Positions 26,367 through 35,165 of a stretch of DNA of 64,000 bases are shown here, piece by piece (the first letter of the stretch is position 1; each line of letters begins with the position of its first letter). The position numbers and the translations under genes are program-made. The stretch spans positions 21,941 to 85,940 of the forward strand of contig NZ_AWGD01000018.1 of the NCBI RefSeq assembly GCF_000495795.1, read 5' to 3'. The notes below the pieces were generated by a model. It saw only the letters and a program-made list of their open reading frames with translations, made no database searches and had not been told where the DNA came from. The DNA comes from Asticcacaulis sp. AC460 (GTDB lineage: Bacteria; Pseudomonadota; Alphaproteobacteria; Caulobacterales; Caulobacteraceae).

Positions 26367-29300
26367 CTACACCACGTAACCGTTCCAGTCCGTCAGGCTC
26401 CAGCCGGTTACGCCCAGCACCAGGATGGTCCCGCCGGCATGGGTCAGGGTGGCGCCATCGACGCCATCCGACACTGCCGTGAAGCTACCGCCCGACAGGT
26501 TGAAGCGGTCGACGGTCTGGAAGCCGGCCACAGTGTCGTTGCCGGTGTCGCTGGTGGCGAATTCGAACACATCGGCGAAGCTGCCGCCGTCGAGGTAATC
26601 ATTGCCGCGGCCGCCGATCAGCAGGTCCTGATGGGCGCCGCCGTACAGGCTGTCATTGTCCGAGCCGCCGTCCAGGGTATCGTAACCGTTGCCGCCTGTC
26701 AGGACGTTGGCGGCGGCGCTGCCGGTGATCTGGTTGGACAGGGCATTGCCGGTGCCGTTGACGGCGACGCCCAGCAGGCTGAGATTCTCGACATAGGCCA
26801 GGGATGCCAGTGAGTAGTCGTCGGCGCTGAAAATGATGTCGGTGCCACCGCCCGCGACCTCGATGATGGTGTCGTTGCCGTAGACATAATAGGTGTCGCC
26901 GCCGTCGCCGCCGTTGAGGGTGTCATCGCCCAGGCCGCCGGTCAGGATATCGTTTTGCTGGCCTCCGCTGAGGCTGTCGTTTCCGCCCCCGCCGTCCATG
27001 GTGTCGTAGCCGCTGTAGCCGGTCAGGATATTGGCGCCGTCGTTGCCGTCGATCTGGTTGGAACTGCCGTTGCCGTCGCCGTTGCTGTCGGCCGACCCTG
27101 TCAGCTTCAGGTCCTCGACATGGGCCAGGTTGTAGAGTGAGAAGGTGGTGGCGCTTTCGACCTTGTCGCGGCCGCCGCCGGCGTCTTCGCGCAGGTCATC
27201 CGCGGCGTCGGGGTCGATATAGAGATCGTTGCCCGTGCTGCCGATCAGGGTGTCGACGCCGGCCCCGCCGACGATCGTGTCATTGCCGGTTTCGCCCTGC
27301 AGCACGTCGTTGTCATCGCCACCGTAGAGCAGGTCGTTGCCGGTGCCGGTAAAGGCTATGTCCAGGCCGTCGTCGCCCCAGACCGTGTCGTTGCCGTACA
27401 TGCCCAGCAGGGCGTCATTACCGGCGCCGCCGTGCAGGTGATCGTCATTGTCGTTGCCTTCCAGCACGTCGAAACCGTCACCACCGTAGAGGGTGTCATT
27501 CTGGTCCAGTCCCAGCAGGTGATCGTCACCCTCATTGCCTTCGATATAGTCGTTGCCGTTCTGGCCGGTGATCGTGTCGGCGCCGCCCAGGCCGAACATA
27601 TTGTCGGCATCGGTCGTGCCGCTGAGCGTGTTATCGCCGCCGTCGCCATAGATGTCGGCGCTGATGATACCGGCCGTGATCGCCGGTCCCGGCGCCGGCT
27701 GGACGCGCGTGTTCCACTGCGCGAGCGTCCATCCGGTGATGCTGGCCATCAGGATCGTGCCGCCGGCATGGGTCAGGGTTGCACCACCCGGACCGTCCGA
27801 GACGGCGGTGAAGTCGGCGCCGCCCAGGTCGACGAGGTCGGCTGAGGTCTGGAAGTCGGTGATCGTGTCGTCGCCGGCGCCCGAGGCGGCAAAGACGAAG
27901 GTGTCGCCGAAGCTGCCGCCGGTCAGGCTGTCGTTGCCTGCGCCACCGGTCAGGCTGTCGGCGTGGGCGCCGCCGTCGATCGTGTCGTTGCCGTCGCCGC
28001 CGCTGATCGTATCCAGGCCGTTGCCGCCGGTCAGGCTGTTGCCCGAAGCATTGCCGGTCATCACGTTGGAAATGGTGTTGCCGGTGCCGTTGGCCGCAGT
28101 GCCGGTCAGGGTCAGGTCTTCGAGATTGGCGCTCAGGGTGTAACTGATGGCGCTTTCGACGCGGTCACGCCCGGCGCCGGCGTCTTCGGTGATGCTGTCG
28201 CTGTCGGTGACGATATAGACGTCGTTGCCGGTACCGCCGAACAGGGTGTCGGCGCCGGTGCCACCGTTCAGGGTGTCGTGGCCGCCCTGGCCGTACAGGA
28301 CATCGTCTTCGGTGCCGGCGTCCATGGTGTCGTCGCCGGTATCGCCCCAGAGAATATCCAGGCCCTGGCCGCCCAGCAGGGCGTCGGCGCCGTTGCCACC
28401 GATCAGCAGGTCGTTATCGGCGCCGCCGTCGAGATAGTCCTGGTCGTTATTGCCTTCCAGGGTGTCGCTGTGCGCGCCGCCGAACAGGCGGTCGTCTTCA
28501 GTACCGCCCAGAAGGTGGTCGGTGCCATCGCCGCCAATCAGCGAATCCGCGGCGCTTTCGCCCCACAGGGTGTCGTTGGCGGTGGTGCCGATGACGGTAT
28601 CGTCGCCCTGGTTGCCGTGGACGGTCGGCGCGGCGGACCCGGCCGCCAGGGAGACGCCGAGGTCGAACCGGTTGGCGCCATCGTGGCCGTGCAATTGCGC
28701 TCCCGTGGCGAAGAACAGGGTCTCGAAGCCGCTTGCGGCCAGTTCCAGGAAGGCTTCGTGGATGACCACGCCGTCAATCGACAGCCGGTCCGAACCGTCG
28801 CCGCCGGTGACGCTGCCGCCGACCAGAACGCGGGCGTTGCTGAAGGTGATCTGGTCGTTGCCGGTGCCGCCGGCGATGGTGTTGATCCAGCCCGACGAGG
28901 TGATGATGTCGTTGCCGCTGTCGCCATAGAGATAGGAAATCCCGGTCCCGCTCATGGCGATGGTGTCGTGACCGGCGCCGCCCGTCATGGTGCTGGCGCC
29001 GTCGGCCAGCGAACTGAGATAGTCGTTGCCGTTATTGCCATAGACCTGGTTGATGGCGCCGCTGCCCAGGCGGATGTCGTCACCACCGCCGCTGCCCTGG
29101 ACCAGGAAGTTGGTGACGGTCTCCGCCGTGCCGTCCAGCACCAAGCGGTCACCGCTGACGGTCGACAGGGCGTTGACGGTCATGGCGCCCAGGCCTGCGC
29201 CCAGGGTCAGATTATACTGGTGGCCCGAGGTCAGTTTCAGGCTTTCGATACCGATCAGGCGCTGGGCCGTCAGGGACAGGCCGGCGGAATAGTCGCCGTT

Positions 29301-29543
29301 CAGCACCACCTCATCATAGCCCGCGCCACCGTTCACCGTATCGGTGACATCAAGGAAGGCCCCGGCCTGCAGGGTATCGTTGCTGCCACCCAGATAGACG
29401 AAATCCGTACCGCCGGACACCATGCGCGCCAGATCCTCGAGATCGGTCGCCAGGGCCAGATCGGTGAAGTCGGATGTCGGCACCTGACCGTCGCCTGAGA
29501 CGTGGACAAAGTCATTCCCTGCGGTGAGATCGAACGTAGCCAT
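26367..29543 (-). CDS. RTX-type secreted calcium-binding repeat protein, 1,058 residues
   Basis: This very large protein has no signal peptide and is filled with hemolysin-type nonapeptide repeats (GGxGxDxLx), which fold into calcium-loaded beta-rolls after export. Residues 1-160 are non-RTX and Gly/Asp/Thr-rich. RTX blocks follow, with longer VCBS-like spacer units such as VESAISYTLSANLEDLTLTG. A module containing GDDTITDF...FTAVSDGPGGATLTHAGGTI occurs at about residues 546-612 and again, diverged, at the very C-terminus (about 990-1058), where type I secretion signals lie. The protein therefore looks like two RTX proteins joined. The start has a perfect AGGAGG. No HlyB/HlyD/TolC exporter genes are in the window, and no catalytic domain is visible. 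Confidence 0.85.
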   Translation of the reverse strand: MATFDLTAGNDFVHVSGDGQVPTSDFTDLALATDLEDLARMVSGGTDFVYLGGSNDTLQAGAFLDVTDTVNGGAGYDEVVLNGDYSAGLSLTAQRLIGIESLKLTSGHQYNLTLGAGLGAMTVNALSTVSGDRLVLDGTAETVTNFLVQGSGGGDDIRLGSGAINQVYGNNGNDYLSSLADGASTMTGGAGHDTIAMSGTGISYLYGDSGNDIITSSGWINTIAGGTGNDQITFSNARVLVGGSVTGGDGSDRLSIDGVVIHEAFLELAASGFETLFFATGAQLHGHDGANRFDLGVSLAAGSAAPTVHGNQGDDTVIGTTANDTLWGESAADSLIGGDGTDHLLGGTEDDRLFGGAHSDTLEGNNDQDYLDGGADNDLLIGGNGADALLGGQGLDILWGDTGDDTMDAGTEDDVLYGQGGHDTLNGGTGADTLFGGTGNDVYIVTDSDSITEDAGAGRDRVESAISYTLSANLEDLTLTGTAANGTGNTISNVMTGNASGNSLTGGNGLDTISGGDGNDTIDGGAHADSLTGGAGNDSLTGGSFGDTFVFAASGAGDDTITDFQTSADLVDLGGADFTAVSDGPGGATLTHAGGTILMASITGWTLAQWNTRVQPAPGPAITAGIISADIYGDGGDNTLSGTTDADNMFGLGGADTITGQNGNDYIEGNEGDDHLLGLDQNDTLYGGDGFDVLEGNDNDDHLHGGAGNDALLGMYGNDTVWGDDGLDIAFTGTGNDLLYGGDDNDVLQGETGNDTIVGGAGVDTLIGSTGNDLYIDPDAADDLREDAGGGRDKVESATTFSLYNLAHVEDLKLTGSADSNGDGNGSSNQIDGNDGANILTGYSGYDTMDGGGGNDSLSGGQQNDILTGGLGDDTLNGGDGGDTYYVYGNDTIIEVAGGGTDIIFSADDYSLASLAYVENLSLLGVAVNGTGNALSNQITGSAAANVLTGGNGYDTLDGGSDNDSLYGGAHQDLLIGGRGNDYLDGGSFADVFEFATSDTGNDTVAGFQTVDRFNLSGGSFTAVSDGVDGATLTHAGGTILVLGVTGWSLTDWNGYVV

Positions 29544-29790
29544 GGCGTTTCCTCCTGCCGGCTTTTCGCGGCATTGTATGATCTGAGTTGCGATGAACGC
29601 TTACAGGTTCCCTGGGGGTACGCTTTAAGTTACTGAAAAATATAAATGAACTTCGAAATTCGCATGCGGATGCCGCCAGGCCCGGCAGCGTCTTTGCGAC
29701 TCTTTTGCACCGGGAAAGGCGGCTTGTCGAGGCTTCAAGTCAGAGTTGATCGCCGCTTTTTCGGCGGTCCTTACGGGCAAACGATTGCAG

Positions 29791-29817
29791 CCCGTTACCG
29801 CTGCATACGGTAACGGG
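29791..29817. repeat. Perfect 10-bp inverted repeat downstream of the phosphatase gene
   Basis: CCCGTTACCG and CGGTAACGGG pair perfectly around a 7-nt loop. The hairpin lies 15 nt past the stop of the leftward phosphatase gene and could end its transcript, but no T-run follows. The rest of the 288-bp gap between the phosphatase stop and the RTX start (29544-29831) is an AT-richer leader with no gene I can support and must contain the RTX promoter. Confidence 0.55.
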
Positions 29818-29831
29818 GCAGTGATCCCGGA

Positions 29832-30290
29832 TCACACCAGTTTCGCCAGAAGCGCGTCACTGGCCTGGTCGCACAGCCGGTAGACGGCTTCGAAGTCGCG
29901 CGCGCCGCCGTAATAGGGATCGGGCACGTCCTTGTTCAGGCCCAGGGCTTCCTCGAGATAGAGGGCGACCTTCGCCTTCGAACCCGGCGGCTGCATCTGC
30001 GTCAGGTGACGGACGTTGTCGCGGTCCAGACCCAGGATCAGGTCGTAGTGATCGAAGTCGTGCGGCTTGACCTGGCGGGCGGACTGGCCGGAAATGTCCA
30101 TGCCGAAGCGGGCGGCGACGGCAATGGAGCGGTGGTCGGGTGCTTCGCCGGCGTGCCAGCCACCGCAACCGGCGGAGTCGATATCGAAGCGATGGTCCAG
30201 GCGCTTTTCGCGCACCTTATGGCGCAGCACGCCCTCGGCCAGCGGGGAACGGCAGATATTGCCAAGGCAGACAAACAGGATGGCGGTCAT
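29832..30290 (-). CDS. Low-molecular-weight protein-tyrosine phosphatase
   Basis: This 152-residue cytosolic phosphatase has its active-site loop at the N-terminus: C8-L-G-N-I-C-R14-S15 (catalytic cysteine and phosphate-binding arginine). The general-acid aspartate is in VPDPYYGG near residue 124. The length and the ARFGMDISGQSARQV region are typical. Bacterial relatives act on tyrosine kinases in polysaccharide export or on arginine phosphate; neither partner is nearby. Confidence 0.93.
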   Translation of the reverse strand: MTAILFVCLGNICRSPLAEGVLRHKVREKRLDHRFDIDSAGCGGWHAGEAPDHRSIAVAARFGMDISGQSARQVKPHDFDHYDLILGLDRDNVRHLTQMQPPGSKAKVALYLEEALGLNKDVPDPYYGGARDFEAVYRLCDQASDALLAKLV

Positions 30291-30385
30291 GCGGTTGTCA
30301 TAGGCCGAGGCGATAATTACAACAACCGTTGAAATTGCGCCGGTGCCGGGGTAGGCTCGGGCAAACCATAAGAGGGCAGGGAACC

Positions 30386-31495
30386 ATGATCCGCATTATC
30401 GCCGCCGCCGCACTGATCCTGGCGACACCCGCATTGGCCGAACCGATCGTCGCCACCCCGGCGGAACAGGCTCAGATCGAGGCCCTGAAACAGCCAGAGG
30501 ACTGGTTCATCGCCCACCTGAAAGGCCCGCGTGAAGAGTCCGATGGTGTTAAACTGGATGCGCGGCTGCAGTGGGTGCTGGAAAATACGACGCGTCCGGC
30601 TTCGGCGCCGGCGGTCCAGGCTTACCTGCGCGAAAGCTATAAGACGCCGGAAGGCCGCGCCGCCACCCGCACGGCTCTGGACCGCTACTGGGCGCTGCGG
30701 ACGGCGCCTGGGCCGCAGATGGCGACCGAGGATCGCACTGTCCCAGGTCGTGACGGCAATGCCATTCCGATCCGCATCTACCATCCGGACGGCCTGCCCA
30801 AGGACGCCCCGGTAATCGTCTATTATCATGGCGGCGGTTTCATGTTCGGCAGTATCGACGCTTTCGACCCGTCAGTACGGATCATAGCGGCCGAGGCCAA
30901 GGCGGTGGTGGTTTCGGTCGGCTATCGCCTGGCGCCGGAACATCCCTATCCCGCCGCCTGGAACGATGCCGAAGACGCCTATGACTGGGTGCAGGCCAAT
31001 CTGGGTGGCCGGGTCGGCCTGGCCGGAGACAGCGCCGGCGGCACCTTGGCGATCGCGACGGCGTTGCGGGCGCGTGACGCCAAAAAGCCGATGCCAAAGG
31101 CCTTGCTGCTGTTCTATCCCGGCGTCGATCGGGTGAACGATTATCCGTCACTGAAGGCACTGGGGTCGGGCTACGGGCTCGACGCCGACAATCTGAAATA
31201 CCTGGCCGATCAGGTTTATCCGGCCGGTGTCGCAACGACGTCTGCCGATACGTCTCCGGTGCAGGCCGACCTGTGCGGGTTGCCGCCGGTTCGGGTGGTT
31301 TCGGCCGGGTTCGATCCGTTGAAGGATTCTCAGGCCGCCTTTGCCCGGTTGGCCGAGACGACGTGCAAGTTGAAGGTGTCGCATATCCGCTATGGCGACC
31401 TGATCCATGCCTTCCTGCAGACCACGGCTTATGTGCCAACGGCCGACGAAGCCGCCCGCAGCGAGGCGCAACGCTTCGGCAATCAACTGCGCTAG
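30386..31495 (+). CDS. Secreted alpha/beta-hydrolase, HSL-type esterase
   Basis: This 369-residue protein has a Sec signal peptide (MIRIIAAAALILATPALA) and a hormone-sensitive-lipase family catalytic domain. YYHGGGF forms the oxyanion hole (about 148-154), AGDSAGG holds the catalytic serine (about residue 217), the acid is the aspartate of AGFDPLKD (about 311), and the histidine is in DLIHAFLQ (about 341). It probably cleaves short-chain esters in the periplasm. A good AGGG site precedes the ATG. The upstream start at 30329 would hide the signal peptide and is rejected. Confidence 0.88.
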   Translation: MIRIIAAAALILATPALAEPIVATPAEQAQIEALKQPEDWFIAHLKGPREESDGVKLDARLQWVLENTTRPASAPAVQAYLRESYKTPEGRAATRTALDRYWALRTAPGPQMATEDRTVPGRDGNAIPIRIYHPDGLPKDAPVIVYYHGGGFMFGSIDAFDPSVRIIAAEAKAVVVSVGYRLAPEHPYPAAWNDAEDAYDWVQANLGGRVGLAGDSAGGTLAIATALRARDAKKPMPKALLLFYPGVDRVNDYPSLKALGSGYGLDADNLKYLADQVYPAGVATTSADTSPVQADLCGLPPVRVVSAGFDPLKDSQAAFARLAETTCKLKVSHIRYGDLIHAFLQTTAYVPTADEAARSEAQRFGNQLR

Positions 31496-31556
31496 GCTTG
31501 CCGGGTTTAAGAATCGCGCTTACAAGGGGTGAGAACATCCCGTGAACGGTGCCGTC

Positions 31557-31904
31557 ATGTCCTTGCCAATACCCGAACTGGAAGCCTTTATCGACCGGCT
31601 GAAGGTCATTTCCGACCGCTATCAGAGGGTCTACGACGTCGACCGCAGCGGCGACTGGCACCTGATCAAGGTCCAGGAGGAGATGGGCGAGCTGACCCAG
31701 GCCTATCTGGCCATGACCGGCCGGTCGCGTCGCAGCGTCGACGGCGCCCGTCATGACGTGGCCATGGAGATGGCCGACGTCATCTGCATGGTGCTGCTGA
31801 TGGCGCGGTCCGAAGGCATCGACCTCAATGCCGCCATCACCGAGAAGTGGCTGAAATGGGAGCAAGTCATGGCTGATGAAGGTGCGCCGGAACGGGTCGG
31901 ATAG
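31557..31904 (+). CDS. MazG-like nucleotide pyrophosphohydrolase
   Basis: This 115-residue all-helical protein has the MazG-type metal-binding pattern: KVQEEMGELTQAYLAM (about 40-55), where the glutamates bind Mg2+, and AMEMADVICMVLLMARSEGIDL (about 69-90), with the E-x2-D pair. Such proteins hydrolyse NTPs or dNTPs to monophosphates. An upstream in-frame GTG at 31542 would add five residues; the choice is uncertain. The acetyltransferase gene starts 13 nt after its stop. Confidence 0.83.
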   Translation: MSLPIPELEAFIDRLKVISDRYQRVYDVDRSGDWHLIKVQEEMGELTQAYLAMTGRSRRSVDGARHDVAMEMADVICMVLLMARSEGIDLNAAITEKWLKWEQVMADEGAPERVG

Positions 31905-31917
31905 TAGAGGTTTGGGC

Positions 31918-32433
31918 ATGACGGTCCTGACGACGGCTCGGCTGAGCCTGACGCCGATGACGGTGGCGGATTTCGACGATCTCTGCCGGCTGTGGCGCAA
32001 CGAAGACTTTACCCGGCAGATCGGTTTACCGGCGATGACGTCGGAGACGGTCTGGCTGCGGTTGTTGCGCGATATCGGCCACTGGCAGGTGATGGGCGTC
32101 GGCAACTGGGCGGTCCGCCGGCTTGAGGACGGTGTGTGGCTGGGGACGGTGGGGATTTTCGACTACCGCCGCGACCTGGTGCCGGCCTTTGGGGATCTGG
32201 AACTTGGTTGGGGCCTGGATCCGGCATTTCAGGGCCAGGGTTATGCCTTCGAAGCGGTGACCGAAGCTTTGCGTCATGCCGACGAGGATCTGCGGCTGGC
32301 GCGGACGACGTGCATGATCGCGCCGGACAATGCGGCGTCGTTCCGGTTGGCGGCGAAGGTCGGGTTCACGCCATGGGTGGAGGGCGACCTGCGCGGGGAG
32401 AAGATCCAACTGCTGGAGCGGTTGAGAAAGTAG
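31918..32433 (+). CDS. RimJ/RimL-type GNAT acetyltransferase
   Basis: This 171-residue GNAT-fold protein starts LTTARLSLTPMTVADFDDL, continues with GTVGIFDYRRDL...DLELGWGLDPAFQGQGYAFEAV (about 78-115), including the QGQGYA acetyl-CoA loop, and has CMIAPDNAASFRLAAKVGF (about 134-152). This group often acetylates N-termini or small amines; the substrate is unknown. It is probably cotranscribed with the MazG-like gene. The ATG at 31918 has an AGAGG 7 nt upstream. Confidence 0.88.
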   Translation: MTVLTTARLSLTPMTVADFDDLCRLWRNEDFTRQIGLPAMTSETVWLRLLRDIGHWQVMGVGNWAVRRLEDGVWLGTVGIFDYRRDLVPAFGDLELGWGLDPAFQGQGYAFEAVTEALRHADEDLRLARTTCMIAPDNAASFRLAAKVGFTPWVEGDLRGEKIQLLERLRK

Positions 32434-32441
32434 GAAGTTTA

Positions 32442-32561
32442 ACCACGGACCACACGGACCACACGGACTTCAGGATTTATCGGAAACTGCCGCGCAGCGG
32501 CAATAAACGTAAGGCCGCTTCGCGGCGTCAGAACTGTCTCAAAGTCCGTGTGGTCCGTGGT
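32442..32561. repeat. Large inverted repeat built on a 9-bp CACACGGAC unit
   Basis: The left arm (32442-32468) holds three tandem 9-bp units, the first reading ACCACGGAC and the next two CACACGGAC. The right arm (32544-32561) is an exact 18-bp reverse complement of 32442-32459, and because of the unit repetition it can also pair one unit over. Between them lie two smaller GC hairpins (GCCGC...GCGGC and CCGCTTCGCGG). A related element lies at 49906-50071. The 199-bp gap between the acetyltransferase and nth genes holds nothing else. Confidence 0.75.
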
Positions 32562-32632
32562 GAAAAACCTTACATCAGAAGCCATGAACAATGACGGTTC
32601 CGTCCTCCCTCGAACTCCGCTAAGCACACCCG

Positions 32633-33274
32633 ATGGCCGCACCCGATCCCGCCCTGATTTCCGCCCTGTTCGAGCGCTTCGAAGAGGATAAGCCCGACCC
32701 GCGCACCGAACTGGACTTCGTCAACCGCTACACCCTGCTGGTCGCGGTGGTGCTGTCGGCCCAGACCACCGACAAGGCCGTCAACAAGGCCACCGCAGCG
32801 GTGTTCAACATCGCCGACAACCCCGCCGCCATGGCCGCGCTGGGCGAAGACGGGCTGACCCCGATGCTGGCTTCGCTGAACCTGTTCCGCACCAAGGCGC
32901 GCAATGTCATCCGGCTCAGCCAGATTCTGATCGACCAGTATGGCGGTAATATCCCCCTGACCCGCGACGAACTGGTAGCCCTGCCCGGCGTCGGCAACAA
33001 GACCGCCAGCGTCGTGCTGAACGAACTGGACATTCAGCCGGCCATCGCCGTCGACACCCATGTCTTTCGCGTCTCGCACCGGCTGGGCCTGGTCGATGCG
33101 GCCGCCAGGACCCCGGACAAGGTCGAACAGCAGCTAATGCAGGTCATACCACGTAAATGGCTGACCCGCGCCCATCACTGGCTGATCCTGCACGGACGCT
33201 ATGTCTGTATCGCGCGCAAACCCAAATGCGAGCTGTGCATCGTCAGCCACCTGTGCCCGCGTATCGGGGTTTAG
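32633..33274 (+). CDS. nth: Endonuclease III
   Basis: This 213-residue bifunctional DNA glycosylase and AP-lyase removes oxidised pyrimidines. The catalytic lysine lies in the helix-hairpin-helix VALPGVGNKTASVV (about 117-130), the catalytic aspartate is in AVDTHVFRVSHRL (about 142-154), and the iron-sulfur cluster ligands are the C-terminal cysteines spaced C-x6-C-x2-C-x5-C. All are present. Its last 4 nt overlap the end of the convergent response-regulator gene. Confidence 0.95.
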   Translation: MAAPDPALISALFERFEEDKPDPRTELDFVNRYTLLVAVVLSAQTTDKAVNKATAAVFNIADNPAAMAALGEDGLTPMLASLNLFRTKARNVIRLSQILIDQYGGNIPLTRDELVALPGVGNKTASVVLNELDIQPAIAVDTHVFRVSHRLGLVDAAARTPDKVEQQLMQVIPRKWLTRAHHWLILHGRYVCIARKPKCELCIVSHLCPRIGV

Positions 33275-33720
33275 ACCCGCCGCAGATCCTCCGCGCACAG
33301 GAACAGGTCTTCGCCACGCAGTTCCAGCTTCAGCGATCGCACCCGGGCCACCACCTCGCACAGCTTTTCGTAGTTCAACGGCTTGACCAGGTAGTGCACG
33401 GCGCCCAGTTCGCGGGCGCCAACAATGTCTTCCTCGTAATCCGAACCCGACAGGACCACCACGGGAATGGTTTTCAACTCGGGCAGGCCGCGCAATTCCT
33501 TCAGGAACCCGCCACCCTGGATGCGCGGCAGGTTGAGGTCGAGGAAGATCAGGTTGGGCCGCGGCGCGCTCTCGAACCGCGGTTCGTTGCGCAGGAACCG
33601 CAGGGCATCCTCGGCCGAGGTCACCCAGTGGCCGTCGAACTGGACCCGGGCGCGGTTGAGCAGATCGGTAACAAGACGGATTTCGGCGGCGCTGTCTTCG
33701 ATAAACAGCACCTGAGCCAT
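33271..33720 (-). CDS. Single-domain response regulator, Rcp1-like
   Basis: This is a 149-residue receiver domain without an output domain. The acidic pocket is in LFIEDSAAE, the phosphorylated aspartate in IFLDLNLPRIQGGG (about residue 61), the switch threonine position carries serine in VVLSGSDYEED, and the lysine is in YLVKPLNYEKL. Rcp1-type regulators pair with bacteriophytochromes or similar kinases; none is adjacent. An upstream ATG at 33753 would add 11 residues and is an alternative. A PAS protein with a degenerate kinase stub lies 3 kb away, but no link is shown. Confidence 0.87.
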   Translation of the reverse strand: MAQVLFIEDSAAEIRLVTDLLNRARVQFDGHWVTSAEDALRFLRNEPRFESAPRPNLIFLDLNLPRIQGGGFLKELRGLPELKTIPVVVLSGSDYEEDIVGARELGAVHYLVKPLNYEKLCEVVARVRSLKLELRGEDLFLCAEDLRRV

Positions 33721-33997
33721 CGGGGCTGTTTCTTCGGAAAAAGGTTCCGCCATGCCACACGTCCGCACTGGAAAGCGGGGAGTTAACCTCTGGCGTCTTC
33801 ACTTATCAAGCGATTTTTGCTCAACAAAAGTTGTGAAATGCGACCACAGGCTGTGACAAGGTAAACGGGACGTTAAAATCTAATAGCCGGCGGGTCTGAC
33901 GGATATCTTACGCGACGTCCGACAAAAGGCGACGGCCTGCTTGCATGGAGCGGGGTTAGATTGCCTGCACCCATCAGGGAGTAGAGGAGAGAGCGGC

Positions 33998-34189
33998 ATG
34001 GCGACCACAGCGGTAAACAGCGAAAGCCGGGATAATGCAACCATCACCATTTTAGAAATGGTCGTCGCTTCGGCCCTGGTGCTGGGTATCATTTTCCTGC
34101 TGTTTGGCAACGCGACCGATGGAGTCACCGTGATCAGTTCGACAACGGATAGGTCTGTGGTCGCTGAAGATCTTGCCGCGGTGCCATGA
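33998..34189 (+). CDS. Small single-helix membrane protein
   Basis: This 63-residue protein has one hydrophobic helix (about residues 20-40, LEMVVASALVLGIIFLLFG) between polar ends. The ATG has a GAGGAGA site 7 nt upstream, which supports a real gene, and codon use shows no excess of rare codons. The stop is 9 nt from the stop of the convergent ATP-grasp gene. The family and function are unknown. Confidence 0.6.
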   Translation: MATTAVNSESRDNATITILEMVVASALVLGIIFLLFGNATDGVTVISSTTDRSVVAEDLAAVP

Positions 34190-34198
34190 TCCGTCAGG

Positions 34199-35107
34199 TC
34201 AAGCGTGGCACTTGCAACCGACATGCATGGCGAGTTCGACCGCGTCCTTGAAGCGCATTGAGGCTTCCAGGTCGTAGGTCAGGTACAGGTCCGGCTCGAT
34301 CAGCTCCAGCTCCATCAAACAGAACCGCCCCTCGGCATCGCGCACCATATCCACTCGCGCATACAGCAACCGGTCGCGGCCGATAAAGTCCAGCGCCGCT
34401 TCCGCCAGGTCCGAAGCTTCGGCTGGGGGCCACTTAAGCTGTAAACGCGCGTCGTAGTCTGGTTGCGAGCGGAAATCGCCCGACTTGGGCGTCTTCAGCA
34501 CCGCATGCGAGAAGGCGCCGGCAAAATAGAGCAGGGACCATTCGCCTTCCGTTTGGATCGACTCCATAAACGGCTGAATCATGGCCGGGCCCTCCGGCGG
34601 ACCCGCGATCTTGCCTTCGACATCGGCTTCCCCGGCCAAGGCGGCATCGCCTCGCCAGACCACCGTGTTCTTGGCCCCGGCCGATACCACAGGCTTCAGC
34701 ACGAGAGCGTCGCCGAAATCGGCGCGGGCGCGGGCGAGGTCATCCTCGGTCAACTGCTCGACGAACAGGGTCGGGATGATCCGCACCCCGGCCTCGGCCA
34801 GATCGCGCAGATAGCGTTTGTCGACATTCCACGCCACGATCTCGGGCGGATTGAACACGCGGCGCTTATCCTCGGCCAATCGGGCCATGGCGGCGCGGAA
34901 ACCGTCCGGGTCATTGTGGTAGCCCCAGGCCACCAAAGGCACGATCAGGTCGTAGTCCTGGGTGACCGGCTCCGACCAAGGCTGGTCGAAGACCTCGGCA
35001 TCGATGCCGGCCAGGGCTTCCCTGTAGGCGTCCAGGACATAGGGCCACCGGCCGTGATGCGACGGATGGTCCGGGTTCGGAGTCAGGATCAATAAAGACT
35101 TGCTCAT
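34199..35107 (-). CDS. ATP-grasp family ligase
   Basis: This 302-residue protein has the ATP-grasp fold seen in RimK and glutathione synthetase. The N-terminal domain (about 1-110) includes DYDLIVPLVAWGYHND. The central ATP-binding part has LVLKPVVSAGAKNTVVW (about 153-169) and MIQPFMESIQTEGEWSLLYFAG, and the metal-binding end has ARVDMVRDAEGRFCLMELELIEPDLYL. It should form an amide or peptide bond using ATP; the substrate is unknown. The ATG at 35107 has an AAGGAAG site. It is divergent from the adenosine kinase gene, with 58 bp between the starts. Confidence 0.85.
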   Translation of the reverse strand: MSKSLLILTPNPDHPSHHGRWPYVLDAYREALAGIDAEVFDQPWSEPVTQDYDLIVPLVAWGYHNDPDGFRAAMARLAEDKRRVFNPPEIVAWNVDKRYLRDLAEAGVRIIPTLFVEQLTEDDLARARADFGDALVLKPVVSAGAKNTVVWRGDAALAGEADVEGKIAGPPEGPAMIQPFMESIQTEGEWSLLYFAGAFSHAVLKTPKSGDFRSQPDYDARLQLKWPPAEASDLAEAALDFIGRDRLLYARVDMVRDAEGRFCLMELELIEPDLYLTYDLEASMRFKDAVELAMHVGCKCHA

Positions 35108-35165
35108 CGCTTCCTTATTCACCATTAGGGTACGCAATCGCAACCGGAATTGTTCAAGCCAGCCC

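Noticed and set aside
27963..29498. 511-residue rightward frame opposite the RTX gene
   Set aside because: The apparent repeats (VVAxxAxxxVV) are the complement of the RTX nonapeptides; no independent coding signal.
32442..32561. Miniature transposon (MITE) with terminal inverted repeats
   Set aside because: No flanking target-site duplication is visible and the arms are built from tandem units, so it is reported only as an inverted-repeat element.
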